DNA from: Erigeron canadensis
Lineage: Eukaryota; Streptophyta; Magnoliopsida; Asterales; Asteraceae
Direction: 5' to 3'
Length of the DNA: 64,000 bases
Assembly (NCBI RefSeq): GCF_010389155.1
Contig: NC_057763.1
Coordinates: 7,378,649-7,442,648, forward strand
This document shows, one piece after another, positions 21,872-33,691 of this stretch; positions within the stretch are counted from its first letter, which is position 1; each line of letters starts with the position of its first letter. Under the pieces are notes generated by a model that saw only the letters and a list, made by a program, of their open reading frames with translations, did no database searches and was not told the origin of the DNA. The position numbers were made by a program, and so were the translations under genes.

Positions 21872-23597
21872 GTGATTAGATTTGATGTTCGTGCCACTCC
21901 AGTATCAGAACCAGTTCAGACTCAAAGTTCTCCAGTTGTTCAAGAAATGCCTTCAACTGAAGAATTCCACGATGCAAATCGTGACCGCATTGACTCTGAT
22001 GAGGATGTTGAAGAAGTCTGGACTGATCCTTCTCCAGTTGCAACAATTGTGGAGGTTCCTCAGGTTACTTGCACTGATATTGTTGTACATCAACCTAGTC
22101 AATACACTAAATGGACACAAGCACATCCAATTGAGCAGATAATTGGAGATCCAAGTAGTGGGGTACAGACTAGAAGAACCACAAGTGAACAATGCTTGAA
22201 CGTCACCTTCTTATCACTGATTGAACCGAAGAAGATTGACGAGGCTATGGCAGACCCAAGATGGGTAGAAGCAATGCAAGAAGAGCTTATCCAGTTCGAA
22301 AGGAACAATGTTTTGGAACTTGTTCCTTCTCCACCAGAGTTGAAGAAAGAACCCATTGATACAAGATGGGTCTACCGAAATAAAATGGATAAAGATGGCA
22401 ATGTTGTTAGAAACAAAGCCAGATTGGTAGCCAAGGGTTATTGTCAAGCAGAGGGTGTTGACTTTGATGAGACTTTTGCTCCAGTTGCTAGACTTGAAGC
22501 CATAAGAATCTTCTTGGCTTATGCAGCCCATCTGTAGTTCAAGGTCTACCAGATGGATGTCAAAAGTGCTTTCCTAAATGGAACATTGGAAGAGGTGCAA
22601 TAGATAATACCTTATTCATTCTGAAAGAAAAAGGTAATATCTTATTGGTACAAATTTATGTTAATGACATTATATTTGGATCAACTGATGATGTAATGTG
22701 TAAAAAGTTTTCAAAAATCATGTCAACTGAGTATGAAATGAGTTTAATGGGTGAATTAACATTTTTCTTGGGTCTTCAAGTTAAACAAACCAAAGATGGT
22801 ATTTTTATTAACCAAAAAAAATATGTCAGAGATTTGTTAAGAAAATACAAATATGATTCAATCCCTTCGAAAACTACACCAATTGCAGCACCATTGAATT
22901 TGGACTCTGACCCAAATGGCAAATCAGTGGACCAAAAAGAATATCGTGGAATGGTTGGTTCACTGATGTATTTAACTGCCAGTCAACCAGATATAATGTT
23001 TGCAACATGTTTGTGTGCCAGATTTCAGGCTAACTCAAAAGAATCACATTTGTACGTTGTAAGCGCATCTTCAGATACCTGAAAGGGTGTCATATCCTTG
23101 GTCTTTGGTATCCCAAAGGCTCAGGGTTAGATCTAATGGGTTATTCAGATTCAGATCATGCAGGTTGTAAGATTGATCGAAAATCAACAACCGGTGGTTG
23201 TCATTTCCTTGGAAGAAAACTGGTGAGTTGGACCAGTAAGAAATAGACTTCAGTCTCTATGTCCACTGCTGAAGCAGAGTACATTTCTGCGGGCAGTTGC
23301 TGTGCCCAGATTCTCTAGATCAAGAACCAGTTATTAGATTACGATCTAAAATACAAAAGAACACCAATCTTTTGTGACAACACCAGTGTAATTGCTATTT
23401 CTCACAACCCAGTGATGCACTCCAGAACAAAGCATATTGACATTAGGTATCATTTTATTTGTGATCATGTTATAAAAGGAGACATTGAAATTCATTTTAT
23501 CCCTACTGACAAACAATTAGCTGATGTTTTTACAAAACCTCTCGATGAGAAAATCTTTAAACATCTTATCAGTGAAATGGGAATGCTAAATCCTTGA
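21872..23597 (+). pseudogene. Reverse transcriptase and RNase H remnants
   Basis: An acidic linker leads into the RVT_2 domain start ([20 protein letters not shown], then [20 protein letters not shown]). A stop sits at about 22535. The central part of the polymerase is missing between about 22600 and 22645. The frame resumes at QIYVNDIIFGS, where the YVDD catalytic motif has become YVND, then GELTFFLGLQVKQTKDGIFI. RNase H pieces follow (GYSDSDHAGC, then STAEAEYISAGSCCAQ) with two stops, ending HIDIRYHFICDHVIKGDIEI and TDKQLADVFTKPL. Non-functional. Confidence 0.88.
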
Positions 23598-24344
23598 AAC
23601 TGGAGAATTTGTTATGAACGCACTAGTGACACTGATGAAGTTCTCCAGCTAAGGAGGACCAAATGATCTTTGCTTACCAGGCTATCGAATACCTTTGTGA
23701 TACTATCCTGGCACTAATTAACATCTGGGTGATTCTAGGGGAAAAGACTCAAAATATTTTTCTGACTAAAATTGTTTTTGTTTGAAAAATTGCAACTGGA
23801 GAGTTCTCCAGTTGAAACTGGCACTGGACTAATCTTCCAATGTATATGTTTGGTCTTGTCTTAGAACTGGAGGTTAACTAGATTTTCATAATGGTAAGAA
23901 TACTTGGTCAATTTTTGTGACACGTGATGGTACTCGAGTGTTTTAACTCACTTACAACTGTCACATGATGTGTCACCACCATGTTGTAAAAAGATGCACT
24001 TTTTTATTGGGATTGTGGTAAGATAGTGGGCGAGTGGGTATATAAGTCGTCGTAGCATTTAATGCTGACACGGAGAATTAAATGTTTTATTTCAAAATTC
24101 GAATTCATTTTTAACAAAATATCTTAAAAATTGATTTTTGGCAATAAAATATTTTGGTACTTCATTGGGATTGTGATTACAGCCTATATATACCCCCTAT
24201 TTACTCCGAAACTCATTTACTTCTTTTCAGATTCCTTCATTCAATTCCAATCATCAACAATTGCTTCATTTCTTTCTCTTTTCAATAAATCAAAAACCCT
24301 AATTCCTAAATTCAATTCAGTTTCAATTTTATCTTATAATAAAA
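23598..24344 (+). other. Spacer between pol and the extra open frames
   Basis: Non-coding, with several CCAGTT/AACTGG words and a TATA-like TATATATACCCC at about 24183-24194, followed by CT-rich sequence before the ATG at 24345. This may be a promoter or leader for the downstream frames. Confidence 0.4.
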
Positions 24345-27300
24345 TGGCTCCTAAATCATCCCGCAACAGAGATATAAATCTGCTTTCTGATCTATATGCT
24401 CCAACACCAGATGTTAAACAAGCATCTGGTGCCCCCATCAAACCCTAATTCAATCAAACTAAATCCAAATAATCCTTTGGCAAGTTTGGTGGGAACCCAG
24501 GGGAGCAATACACTGATTGGGGGAATCTGAAAATTCTTAAAAGATTCTTCTATTGGCCCATCCTTCTCTGCTAATTCACGCAAGATGTTTCATGATTACT
24601 TGTGTGAATTTTGGTACACGGCCAAACTCAATGGAGACTGTTCTGCTAACACTTTCACACTTAAAAGTGGAACAGTTGAGTGTACCATATCCGCGGAAAC
24701 ATTGAGGGACACATTTAATTTGAACTACTTAAGACCTGGAGAATCACCAGTAGTTGTCCCTCAAAATGTCAACTTTAGACAAACCCTCCTTGAAATGGGT
24801 CATAAGGAGTGTCTGGAAAATGGTGTCCTTAATACAAAAGGTGCCATGACAATGAAGGGCCTCACACCATCCTGGAGGTACTTCTTTATTCATTTAGTGG
24901 CAAGTATGGGCGGGAGTTCTGGTGGACTTGACCAGATAAACTTCACAAGCAGAAATGGCCTACTGCTTCTTGAACGGATTGAGAGTAGACTTTGCTGACA
25001 TCCTGTTCAGAAGTCTGGTGCAGAAACTGAAGGGCACCAGGGGATTATGCATCCCATTCTCCAGGTATCTCTCTCTTTGCTTCAAACTTATCTTGGGCAG
25101 TGACCAATACAAAAACACTACTTCACCCTTCACTGTCCCAGATTTGTTGAGGAATCTTGATTCACTTCAATCTGAAGCCAGTGAGGTCGAGATTCCTAAA
25201 AGAATGCGGCTGGCATTCGTTAAAACTGATGCACCAATACCAAGTGAGTCAAAAAGACAACTGGGCGGGCCTCAAAACAATGAGGGACCCACCGGTTTGT
25301 CTGCTGGAAATGTGACAATTTCCGAACCTGGGCAACAGTCTAACCCCTCCAGCTCCAGCTTGTCAGTTCCTTCCACTATCACTGGAGACCTCCCAACAGA
25401 TCTCCAGGTAGCCAAAAAGGCAAAACGTACACAACGTCTTAGGAAAAGGTCAACACTTGCCACTGGCAGTAGAGACCCTGCCAGCCCTCCAGTTTCCTCT
25501 CAACAGGAAACTGGAGATAGTCAAATGGGAACACCGCAAGCAACCACCCTCAAAATTTCTGTAGCAGAGGGTGGTGAAGAGATTACTGGGTCAACCCAAC
25601 CCAGATTAGAGTCCGTGTCAGCACTTCCCTTGCAGTGCCAAATTTCTGACACTTCTATTGCACGAACTGACGACGTCTCTGGCCAGTCACTACTGGAGAT
25701 TGAGGTTCAAATCTCTTCGGCCAATGTTATTTTGGTTGAGGATAGAGCAACCACTACTGAGGCAACCCCAGTGACCTCAATCCAAGGTGAAGTTGTTTCG
25801 ACAACTGAACCACAAACTGGTGAAACCTTTCATGAAACTGAAGAAGATCATCAGGAGTCTGGACCACACGTCCAGCCATCTCAGTCATTCATGGATTTGG
25901 GCATGAATGTTGATGAATTCCAGTTGGAGTCTTCGGACTCTGAAGGGACTGCCTCTGATCAAAAGATGGTTGATTTCTCTGTACAAGATCAACCCTCTTC
26001 ATCTCTTGATCTGCCCCTAGAACCACAAGTTTCAGTTTCCTCCACTCAACAAAGAGCTATTGAAATGCCACCGCCACCACCTCGCCAAAGATCATTGATC
26101 TCTTCACTTTTCGTGCCTAGAAATAGGCACACTCCTCAACCGCCGCCGTTGTCCACACCTGAGCATTCTCAACATGGACAACAAAATGATCTCTCTATTC
26201 CTTCTTTTTTACAACTCCTTCTATTTCAACTTCTGCTATTGCTGGTCAGTCATCTGGGGAGGCTTCTTTTACCTTGCCTCCTCCAGTTGCCCTAGTAGCA
26301 TTTGTTGCTGGTCCAGTGACCCCCTCTCCTGCATCACTGGATAGTCAATTTGCCACCTTTCAAGCCGACATCCAAAACCTTATCCAAAGGATGGAGGATG
26401 TTCACAAGGCAATTGACAAAAACACTAAGTCCTTCTCCAGATACAACAAGGACAAAGTCACAAATTCTAAGGTTGTTGATCTGGGGATCAACAAATTTGC
26501 AATCAATGAAGACTTGGTGTTCAAAAAGCTCAATGAGTTGGTCACTGGCTATAACAATCTGGCCATCTCTCTCAAGGAAGCCTTTGACCTTACTCAATCC
26601 AAAGTCACAACATCTATCTCCAACTTGCTGGGAAATACTGTCAGATCCTCAGAAGTGGATCTAAAGGAGATAGAGCAGTAGGTCAAGGACTTATTTGATC
26701 GACCTGGCCTCAATATGGAAGAGCTTGGACAACAAATGGCGACTTCAGTTAGCCAGAAGATTGAAGATACTTTAGTTAACAGAGAAGATGATTTGATTAA
26801 AAAGGTAATGTTTGAGATTGCCAAGATACCCCCTCCTCAGGATGATCTGGCCCCTGTTACTACTGAACTCAGCTAGTTGAGGGGTGCTTTAGATAAATTA
26901 GAAACTGAAGTCTCTTCCCACACTACATCCATTGAAAAACTGGTCACTGAAGTGGGGGAATTGAAACAGAAAGACAAGGAACCACCAGTGGCACAGGATA
27001 ATCTCTCTCCAGATGTTGCTACATTGTTAGAAGAAATCAAAACTGGTCAAGCACAAACTGTTGCTAATGTCTTGACTCAGTCTGGAGAGACCAACCATCG
27101 TTGGAGAACATTCAGAATGATGTGTTCAATCTTCAAAGAATGCAAGGACATGCAGTCGTGGTAGCCTCTTGACCGCCTGCCCAGTAACAATTCTGACTGG
27201 GAGGCCGTCAGAAAAGGTCTCGATCCTGCCAAGGGGGAAAGAACTGTCCTTGCACCAAGATTGTCTGGTGCTGGTACAAGGCCACTGGTGGAAAGGCATG

Positions 27301-27707
27301 TTGTTGTTTCTGGTACTGATGCTAGTCAACAAGTGATTGAAGAATTTGAGGATGTTGGAGATAGGGGGAATGTTGACAAGGGAAAAAAGATTGCAACTGT
27401 CGAATCTGTCCAGTCGGCCACTAATGTACCTCTACTCGAAACTGGAAATGTTGACATGCTTCCTCCAGTAACTAACAGTGAAAGTAAAAGATTAGCAAGA
27501 ATTGGTGATGGCATCAAAGAAAGAAAGAAACAAAGAAATGCCAACCAATTAGCTGCTAGGGCACATTTGGAAGGATTGAAGTTACTGGATGTTAGTGATG
27601 CCAAACTGTTAGGCATGTCAACTGAACAATACTTGAAGGTAAAAAATGATGTCAGGATAGTGGGCATGTTGAATGAAATGCTTGCAATAGAGTTGGAATT
27701 CAACTAG
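24345..27707 (+). pseudogene. Envelope-position (third ORF) region of the Sirevirus-type element
   Basis: Open frames between pol and the 3' LTR, where some Sireviruses carry an 'envelope-like' gene. ATG 24345 (MAPKSSRNRDINLLSDLYAP) opens a short frame. 24585-24998 contains a globular-looking domain (MFHDYLCEFWYTAKLNGDC, then AETLRDTFNLNYLRPGESP, then TPSWRYFFIHLVASMGG). 24955-26295 continues it in another frame, then becomes Ser/Thr/Pro-rich, ending with a proline run and a leucine-rich hydrophobic stretch (possibly frameshifted). 26274-27164 is helical, coiled-coil-like, with stops near 26680 and 26875. 27261-27707 is basic and helical. No signal peptide or convincing transmembrane pair is visible, so an envelope role is not shown. 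Function unknown. Confidence 0.65.
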
Positions 27708-28243
27708 TTTCCTTAAATGCTGTCAACCATACTTATACGACAAAGTTGGAATCCCAATACCAACTTTGTCTATAAATAGAGGTCTTTGCACAACAAGAAT
27801 ACAACTTTGCATATTCAGACTTTTGCAATATTCTTGGTGAACTTGTGTAATATTCTCTCAATCGTAAAAGGGAACATTTCACAACTTTAAGTGTTTCGAT
27901 TGTGAAAGAGAATTTCCAAGTATAGATCATTTGTATTTCATAGGTTCTTAGGATATTTACATTTATGTATTATATTGGTTCCGCAACAACCTTGTATTTT
28001 ATTTAACATCAATAAATAAAATACATTTGAAAATTACAACTTGGTCTCACCATATTTACTTTATTGTATTTACTTATTGCATTGTCATTTATTTATTGTC
28101 ACCAGTTAAGTAATCTAACCAAGGACTTGGTATACATTCACTGTAACTGGTCGTCTCCATTTCAGTATTTATATTGCAAAAAAATCTCACCATTGACATA
28201 AAGGTGTCTTCAGTTAGTACCATCTCTTGAGTTGGGACTTATA
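27695..28243 (+). repeat. 3' LTR, truncated at its 5' side
   Basis: Aligns with 18375-18743 of the 5' LTR but lacks the first 411 bp or so, and no polypurine tract precedes it. The last upstream open frame runs directly into LTR sequence (its final codons are LTR bases). It contains about 200 bp absent from the 5' LTR. Ends GGGACTTATA. Confidence 0.85.
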
Positions 28244-29452
28244 TTTTTTTATGTTTCTACTCTTGATTTTTATTATATGGTTTGATTTTATGCTTGAGAG
28301 CATTATTAGGTTGATTAACTTAAGGATCTATCATTTCTCTTTTGATATAAATACGCTTTTAAGCTATTAATTGGCAATGCATGCGGCATGCTTTCAATAG
28401 CTGCTATCATGTGAAAATTTGGCATGGAAATTATATCAGGGAGGTAAAATGAAATTTTTTTTCTTTCATAAAAGTTGCTAACATTTCCCTTTATATATTT
28501 GTTCACATATTTTTTTTTTCATTCACATATAAAATGACATAAAATTGTATGTTGTAGAAGAAAATTTTTTAAGAAATCTTCAAAGTAGCCTTTTGTGAAC
28601 TTGTAAATGAATTTATTCACGTTTGTTTGTGCACACGTGACAAACAGCTATATATAAGATTTTGAAAAAAAAATTCTTCTGCAACATATATTTTTATAAC
28701 GTTTCACATGTGATCCAATATGAAATTTAGAAGTTCTCACGATTCTTACAAAAATACGAGTTCTCAAAATAAGGCTCCCCTAACTTTAATAATCAACGTG
28801 TTTATTTTGACTTTTAAGTTGTCGGGTCAAATTCATTACATCTAGAAGCCTTTTGCCCGGGTCGTTTTAAGTCATATGGGATATAGCCTAGCGGGTCAGA
28901 GATACTTCCGGTTTTACTTAAGTTTTTGAGTTCGATATTTGGTATGACAAACTTTGGGGTTTTTCCTTCCGAATACTTGTAACGGCCCATAGTTAATATT
29001 TCGTTGTTTATGGTACATATAAGGTTTCATCATTATACGGTGAGATTTTCCAGATTTCGTATACCGACTTGATGTTCGGAAAAAAAAAAACTAGACTCGT
29101 GAAAATAAATATTATATTATTGAAAAAATCAGCACATGTATATTATTTCAATTCCATTCAACGTTTTAAATTTGAGAAATCTTATAACCAGCCTTATGTA
29201 TATAAGGTATTTATTTTTCTTTACGTGGATAACGGTGTTACATAATTAACTGTTCAGATTATTATTGTTCACCTATACATGTTTGAATCATTCACTGAGG
29301 GAACACAAATTTTCCAAGTCGTCTGCTGACTAGACTTTCTATTAAGTTTGACTAATTGCCAAGCTCTTTATTTGTGGAAATCAGCAAAGTTGAGCATCCG
29401 TATTAAGTAGTATAAGCTAGCTAGAAGCTCATCATATAATATCACCAATTAT
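28244..29452. other. Intergenic upstream of lectin receptor kinase
   Basis: No gene seen. At 29345-29403 is a sequence (TGTGGAAATCAGCAAAGTTG) repeated downstream of the kinase gene at 32108-32166. Promoter elements were not confidently located. Confidence 0.45.
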
Positions 29453-31864
29453 ATGAATAAAAACATGATCATAATAATTACTCAGCTTTTAGTAATCTTT
29501 TTAATTCTTCCTGTTTCATATGGAGCTGAATATACTTTAACTGTGAATCAATCTCTATCTGGTGACCAAACAATCATCTCGGAAGGTGAAAGATTTGAGT
29601 TGGGTTTCTTCAAACCAGGTCAGTCTTCCAAGTATTACATCGGCATTTGGTATAAAAAGGAATCTACTAGCACTTATCGGTATGTAGTTTGGGTTGCAAA
29701 CAGAGAAACACCCATCTCTAATAGATATAAATCTAACTTAAAAATTATAGGCGGTAACTTGGTGTTACTAAATGAATCAAAGACTCAAATTTGGTCTACA
29801 AATTTGAATACAAATGCTACAAGTCCGGCATCACTCGTTCTTCTTGATGAAGGTAATTTAGTTTTGAGATATGGATCAAGTTTAAGCCCACCAGTATGGC
29901 AAAGTTTTGATCATCCAACCGATACCTTCTTGCCTGGTAGTAAGTTTGGATACAACAGACGTACTAATACAACGCAGGTCCTTACTTCATGGAGGAGTTG
30001 GGAAGATCCTGGAATGGGACTCTATTCTTTAGAGTTTGACCATACTGAGAAGCAGTATGTACTTAAGTGGAATAACTCTGTACAATACTGGACTAGTGGA
30101 CCTTGGAATGATGAACATAAAGCATTTCCTCAAATGACGCTCGATGGTATGTACTATTTAAGTCGTATTGACAATGAAAACGAGAGCTATTTCACATTTT
30201 CCTCATATCCTGGAATTAAATCTAGTTTATGGATAGACGTATCAGGGATGATTAAACTGGAAACTTCCCCTGGTTCGGAATTGTCTTGGTCTCAACCACG
30301 TGAACAATGTCAAGTATATCCTCGTTGTGATGTTTTTGGTGTTTGCAATTCAGAAAGTTGGCCGTCTTGTAAGTGCTTAACAGCATTTACGCCTACATCA
30401 AAGCGCAATTGGATTCTGAATGATTATTCCGGAGGGTGTATGAGAAAAACTGAGTTGAATTGCAGTGTTAAGGAAAAAAAAGTTGAGTTCATTCTAAGTT
30501 ATGCCCTGGTTGAACATCTTTCGTTTCTTGAAAATGAAACTCTTGCAATGGATGAATCAGCATGCAGGAGATCTTGCTTGGATGATTGCACTTGTGATGC
30601 ATTTAGTTTTATTTTCAAAACATGTCAGCTTTGGAGAAATACACTTGTATTCGTCGCAGACGATCCAAATAGAAAGACATTTCTGTTCAATATCAAAGTT
30701 GCTTCTAAAGATCTAGTAAGTCCTATGACGAATATTCGTGGAAAGAAAAACAAGAGCAATCTGGGAGTTGTTGTAGGGTCTGTTGTAGGTGTGATTTTTG
30801 TCTTGGGATTAATTTTATTTATTTTTCGTATGAAAGAAAAGATATTTGTTGGAAAAACAACAATGATGGGATCTTTAATGGTGTTTGTCTATAGAGATTT
30901 ACAAATAGCCACCAAAAATTTCTCAGATCGGTTGGGAAACGGTGGTTTTGGTTCAGTTTTCAAGGGTGTACTCCATGACTCATCCATTGTGGCAGTAAAA
31001 AGGCTTGAAAGCATTAGCCAGGGAGATAAGGAGTTCAGAAGTGAAATCAGCACAATCGGGAACATCCAACATGTTAATCTTGTACATCTTTGTGGATTCT
31101 GCGCAGAAGGTGACCGTAAGTTACTGGTTTATGAGTACATGCCTAATGGTTCTCTACATTCCAATCTTTTTCACCAAAAACAAGATAATGTACTAAACTG
31201 GAATGTTAGGTATCAGATTGCGATTGGAACAGCAAAGGGGTTGGTTTATCTTCATGAGAAGTGCAGAGATTGTATAATTCATTGTGACATAAAGCCAGAA
31301 AATATACTTTTGGATGCCAATTTCTGCCCAAAAATTGCTGATTTTGGTTTGGCAAAGCTCGTTGGTCGAGACTTCAGCAAGGTTTTGACAACAATGAGAG
31401 GGACACGTGGGTATCTAGCTCCCGAATGGTTATCCGGGGTTCCTGTGACAGCCAAAGTAGATGTTTTTAGCTACGGAATGATGCTTTTTGAATTAGTACA
31501 CGGTAAGAGAAATGCAGAGCTATCTGAAGACATGTGTTTTACGTTCTTTCCAAGTTTGGCTGCAAATATTGTTATATCAGGTGGTGATATCCTTAGCCTA
31601 CTTGACACAAGGTTAAACAGGGAAGCAAACGTTGAAGAAGTCACAAGAATATGTAAAGTTGCATATTGGTGTATCCAAGATGATGAAGACAGCAGGCCTT
31701 CAATGAGTCAAGTGGAACAGATTCTTGAAGGAGTTTCTGATGTGAAGATGCCTCCGATCCCTCAGTCATTCCAGTTTTTGGCAGATGACTCAGAGGACTT
31801 TCTTTTCTTTGATGAGTTACCCTCAACTGGGCTCACAAGTGCAGATATAAAGTCCCATTGCTGA
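29453..31864 (+). CDS. G-type lectin S-receptor-like serine/threonine kinase
   Basis: Single-exon, 803-aa plasma-membrane receptor kinase resembling the At2g19130-like group. Signal peptide about 1-24; bulb-type (mannose-binding-like) lectin domain about 25-150 (VWVANRETPIS, WQSFDHPTDTFLPG); S-locus glycoprotein region to about 300; EGF/PAN-like cysteine-rich part (CDVFGVCNS, then ACRRSCLDDCTCDAF). One transmembrane helix about 434-459 (GVVVGSVVGVIFVLGLILFI). Kinase domain from about 494: glycine loop GNGGFGSVFKG, VAVKRL, catalytic HCDIKPEN (D about 612), DFGLAK (D about 630), GTRGYLAPEW. HCD rather than HRD makes it a non-RD kinase, a class often linked to immune receptors. All catalytic residues are present. 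The ligand is unknown. Confidence 0.95.
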   Translation: MNKNMIIIITQLLVIFLILPVSYGAEYTLTVNQSLSGDQTIISEGERFELGFFKPGQSSKYYIGIWYKKESTSTYRYVVWVANRETPISNRYKSNLKIIGGNLVLLNESKTQIWSTNLNTNATSPASLVLLDEGNLVLRYGSSLSPPVWQSFDHPTDTFLPGSKFGYNRRTNTTQVLTSWRSWEDPGMGLYSLEFDHTEKQYVLKWNNSVQYWTSGPWNDEHKAFPQMTLDGMYYLSRIDNENESYFTFSSYPGIKSSLWIDVSGMIKLETSPGSELSWSQPREQCQVYPRCDVFGVCNSESWPSCKCLTAFTPTSKRNWILNDYSGGCMRKTELNCSVKEKKVEFILSYALVEHLSFLENETLAMDESACRRSCLDDCTCDAFSFIFKTCQLWRNTLVFVADDPNRKTFLFNIKVASKDLVSPMTNIRGKKNKSNLGVVVGSVVGVIFVLGLILFIFRMKEKIFVGKTTMMGSLMVFVYRDLQIATKNFSDRLGNGGFGSVFKGVLHDSSIVAVKRLESISQGDKEFRSEISTIGNIQHVNLVHLCGFCAEGDRKLLVYEYMPNGSLHSNLFHQKQDNVLNWNVRYQIAIGTAKGLVYLHEKCRDCIIHCDIKPENILLDANFCPKIADFGLAKLVGRDFSKVLTTMRGTRGYLAPEWLSGVPVTAKVDVFSYGMMLFELVHGKRNAELSEDMCFTFFPSLAANIVISGGDILSLLDTRLNREANVEEVTRICKVAYWCIQDDEDSRPSMSQVEQILEGVSDVKMPPIPQSFQFLADDSEDFLFFDELPSTGLTSADIKSHC

Positions 31865-33372
31865 GGTAATAGTTAATTGCAAAGAATTGTATCTGGTCTT
31901 TTGCTTTTTTTATTTTATACATACTTTCATTTGATCTTATAATTAACTTATTTTTAACTTTTCTTATTACAGGAAAAGTGGATATCAGTACTTTTTTTAT
32001 ACACTTTTTTTGTTTTTCCTTTTGTATTCTGTCAAACTTCCTTTGTTATTTGGGTGTAGAATCGCAGATGCATATCTATTGAGTGCGAGTTATGCTACAA
32101 GTCTTTAAGTTTGTCTAATTGTTATGCTCTTTTCTATGGAAATCAGCAAAGTTGAACATGTATTCTAGAATTTGATTTCTATGAATGGTAATTTTCGTAG
32201 ATAAATGGTATTTGACCAAAATTTGTTTTTTATTCTATGCTTTTATCCGTATAAATAATTAATATTAGTGATATAGGAGGAATATAATGTTATAATATGT
32301 TAGTTGCTACTCCATTTTTCTCAACTTTTGATACAATTTTTGCCCACATATTAGATACACCTTCCATTTGGGCCACTACTTTCAACTTCTACCATGTGCT
32401 TTTAAAGTAGTTACAGTTCAAAGATAAGTGAGGTATAAAACTACGAAACTGTTTGCAAAATGAACACTTTGCTTTCATTTCTACTTCATGATCCTGTAGT
32501 GATTCATTTTCTCATGGCAAAGCAATGTCTTGGTATGCATTAGGGACATCACTTCTCATATGTTAACTGTACCATTAATTCCTTCTCTGTTTTCCCAAAA
32601 TATGGTGGTTGGTATGATTGTTAAGATCAGGGGTGGGGATTGCTACCACAACAGGGGATTTGATTGGCTTCTTGGTTGTTTCCATGATCAATCACATATC
32701 ATTTCATAAACAGTACATTCAACATCCATGTCTTACCGTATCTATGCATCTGCTTATTATGTTCATATAGCTACGGTTACCTTACTTCCTTAATCCATTT
32801 GATCATTAAAGAACATCCATGCCTTACTTCTTTAATCCTTCTTAAATGCAATATCTCAAAGATGTTTAGTCATTAGTACTTCATTCCATTCGTTTAATGG
32901 TTTTAAGTCCTCAACTCCCTTGCAATTTAGTTCTACACTTCTTCTACAAGTATCTTTTAGAACCACTTTTACCATTCTACTAGTCAAGTATTTATGGAAC
33001 CATAGGAAACCTTTAAGAATTGTGTCTACTTCGTCTGTTACAGGTTATGGTAGCATAAACTTAAAGCCGATTAGACATACGTAGAGGATAACACGACTGC
33101 AACTACTTACAGGCTACCAGCATTACTGAAATAGTCAGATAGTTAAATCCAAGCCTTTTATAATTCAATTTTAAATAGGATATAGCCTTATATGCATGTT
33201 ATTTATTAGCTAAGGCCGTCAACCTGGGTTGAATTACAGTTTGTTAACTTTATTTTGTTCTTTAACGATTTCACTACTTCCCATTTTGGGTCAAATTTTC
33301 AGAAATCGCATCCTTCTAAATTTATATTTGTTATCTGGCTTATATATATCGAAAGATTTTAACCCACCAACG
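31865..33372. other. Intergenic downstream of lectin receptor kinase
   Basis: No gene seen. 32108-32166 repeats part of the upstream flank of the kinase gene. The rest is unremarkable AT-rich DNA. Confidence 0.45.
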
Positions 33373-33570
33373 GGTTAATAGCCCAGCGGTAAGAACGTCC
33401 GGCTTGGATTTGGAAAGACCTAGGTTCAAGTCTAATGGAACAAGGTTTTCCACATATGTGTTATCATGCATTTGGGCGGACTATTAGAGGGTTTTCCTGA
33501 CCCAATTAAGATAACATAGTATAGGTCTTCAGTTGTAATATTATATCCGCACAATGTAACAAGAAAAAAG
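33373..33570 (+). mobile_element. tRNA-derived SINE-like element
   Basis: Pol III A box TAGCCCAGCGG at 33379-33389 and B box GGTTCAAGTCT at 33423-33433, about 34 bp apart as in a tRNA head. About 130 bp of unrelated body ending A-rich (ACAAGAAAAAAGG) follows. It does not fold as a tRNA gene. The position is just beyond the 3' end of XTH copy C. Confidence 0.6.
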
Positions 33571-33691
33571 GAAAGATTTTAACCCTCGCATCAAGTTCAT
33601 CTTCAGTTGTAATATTTATTGATCGATTTATAGCTACAAAGAATAGAAAATAATGAATTGAATTTTGAATTATGACCAAATTAACTCTTAA

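Larger units (their letters stand above)
17964..28243 (+). mobile_element. Sirevirus-type Copia retrotransposon, decayed
   Basis: Order: LTR, tRNA-Met primer site, gag with CCHC knuckle and long extension, protease remnant, reverse transcriptase and RNase H remnants, then about 3.3 kb of extra open frames before a truncated LTR. Large gag plus an extra region after pol is the Sirevirus layout within Copia. Frameshifts, stops, loss of the integrase core, loss of part of the reverse transcriptase and a truncated 3' LTR show it cannot move by itself. No clear 5-bp target duplication was found. Confidence 0.85.

Noticed and set aside
28880..28940. Another SINE-like A/B box pair (TAGCCTAGCGGG, GAGTTCGAT)
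   Set aside because: The spacing is plausible, but the B box is poor and no body or target duplication was found.
33379..33433. Possible tRNA gene
   Set aside because: A and B boxes are present, but the arms do not pair into a cloverleaf and a SINE-like body follows.
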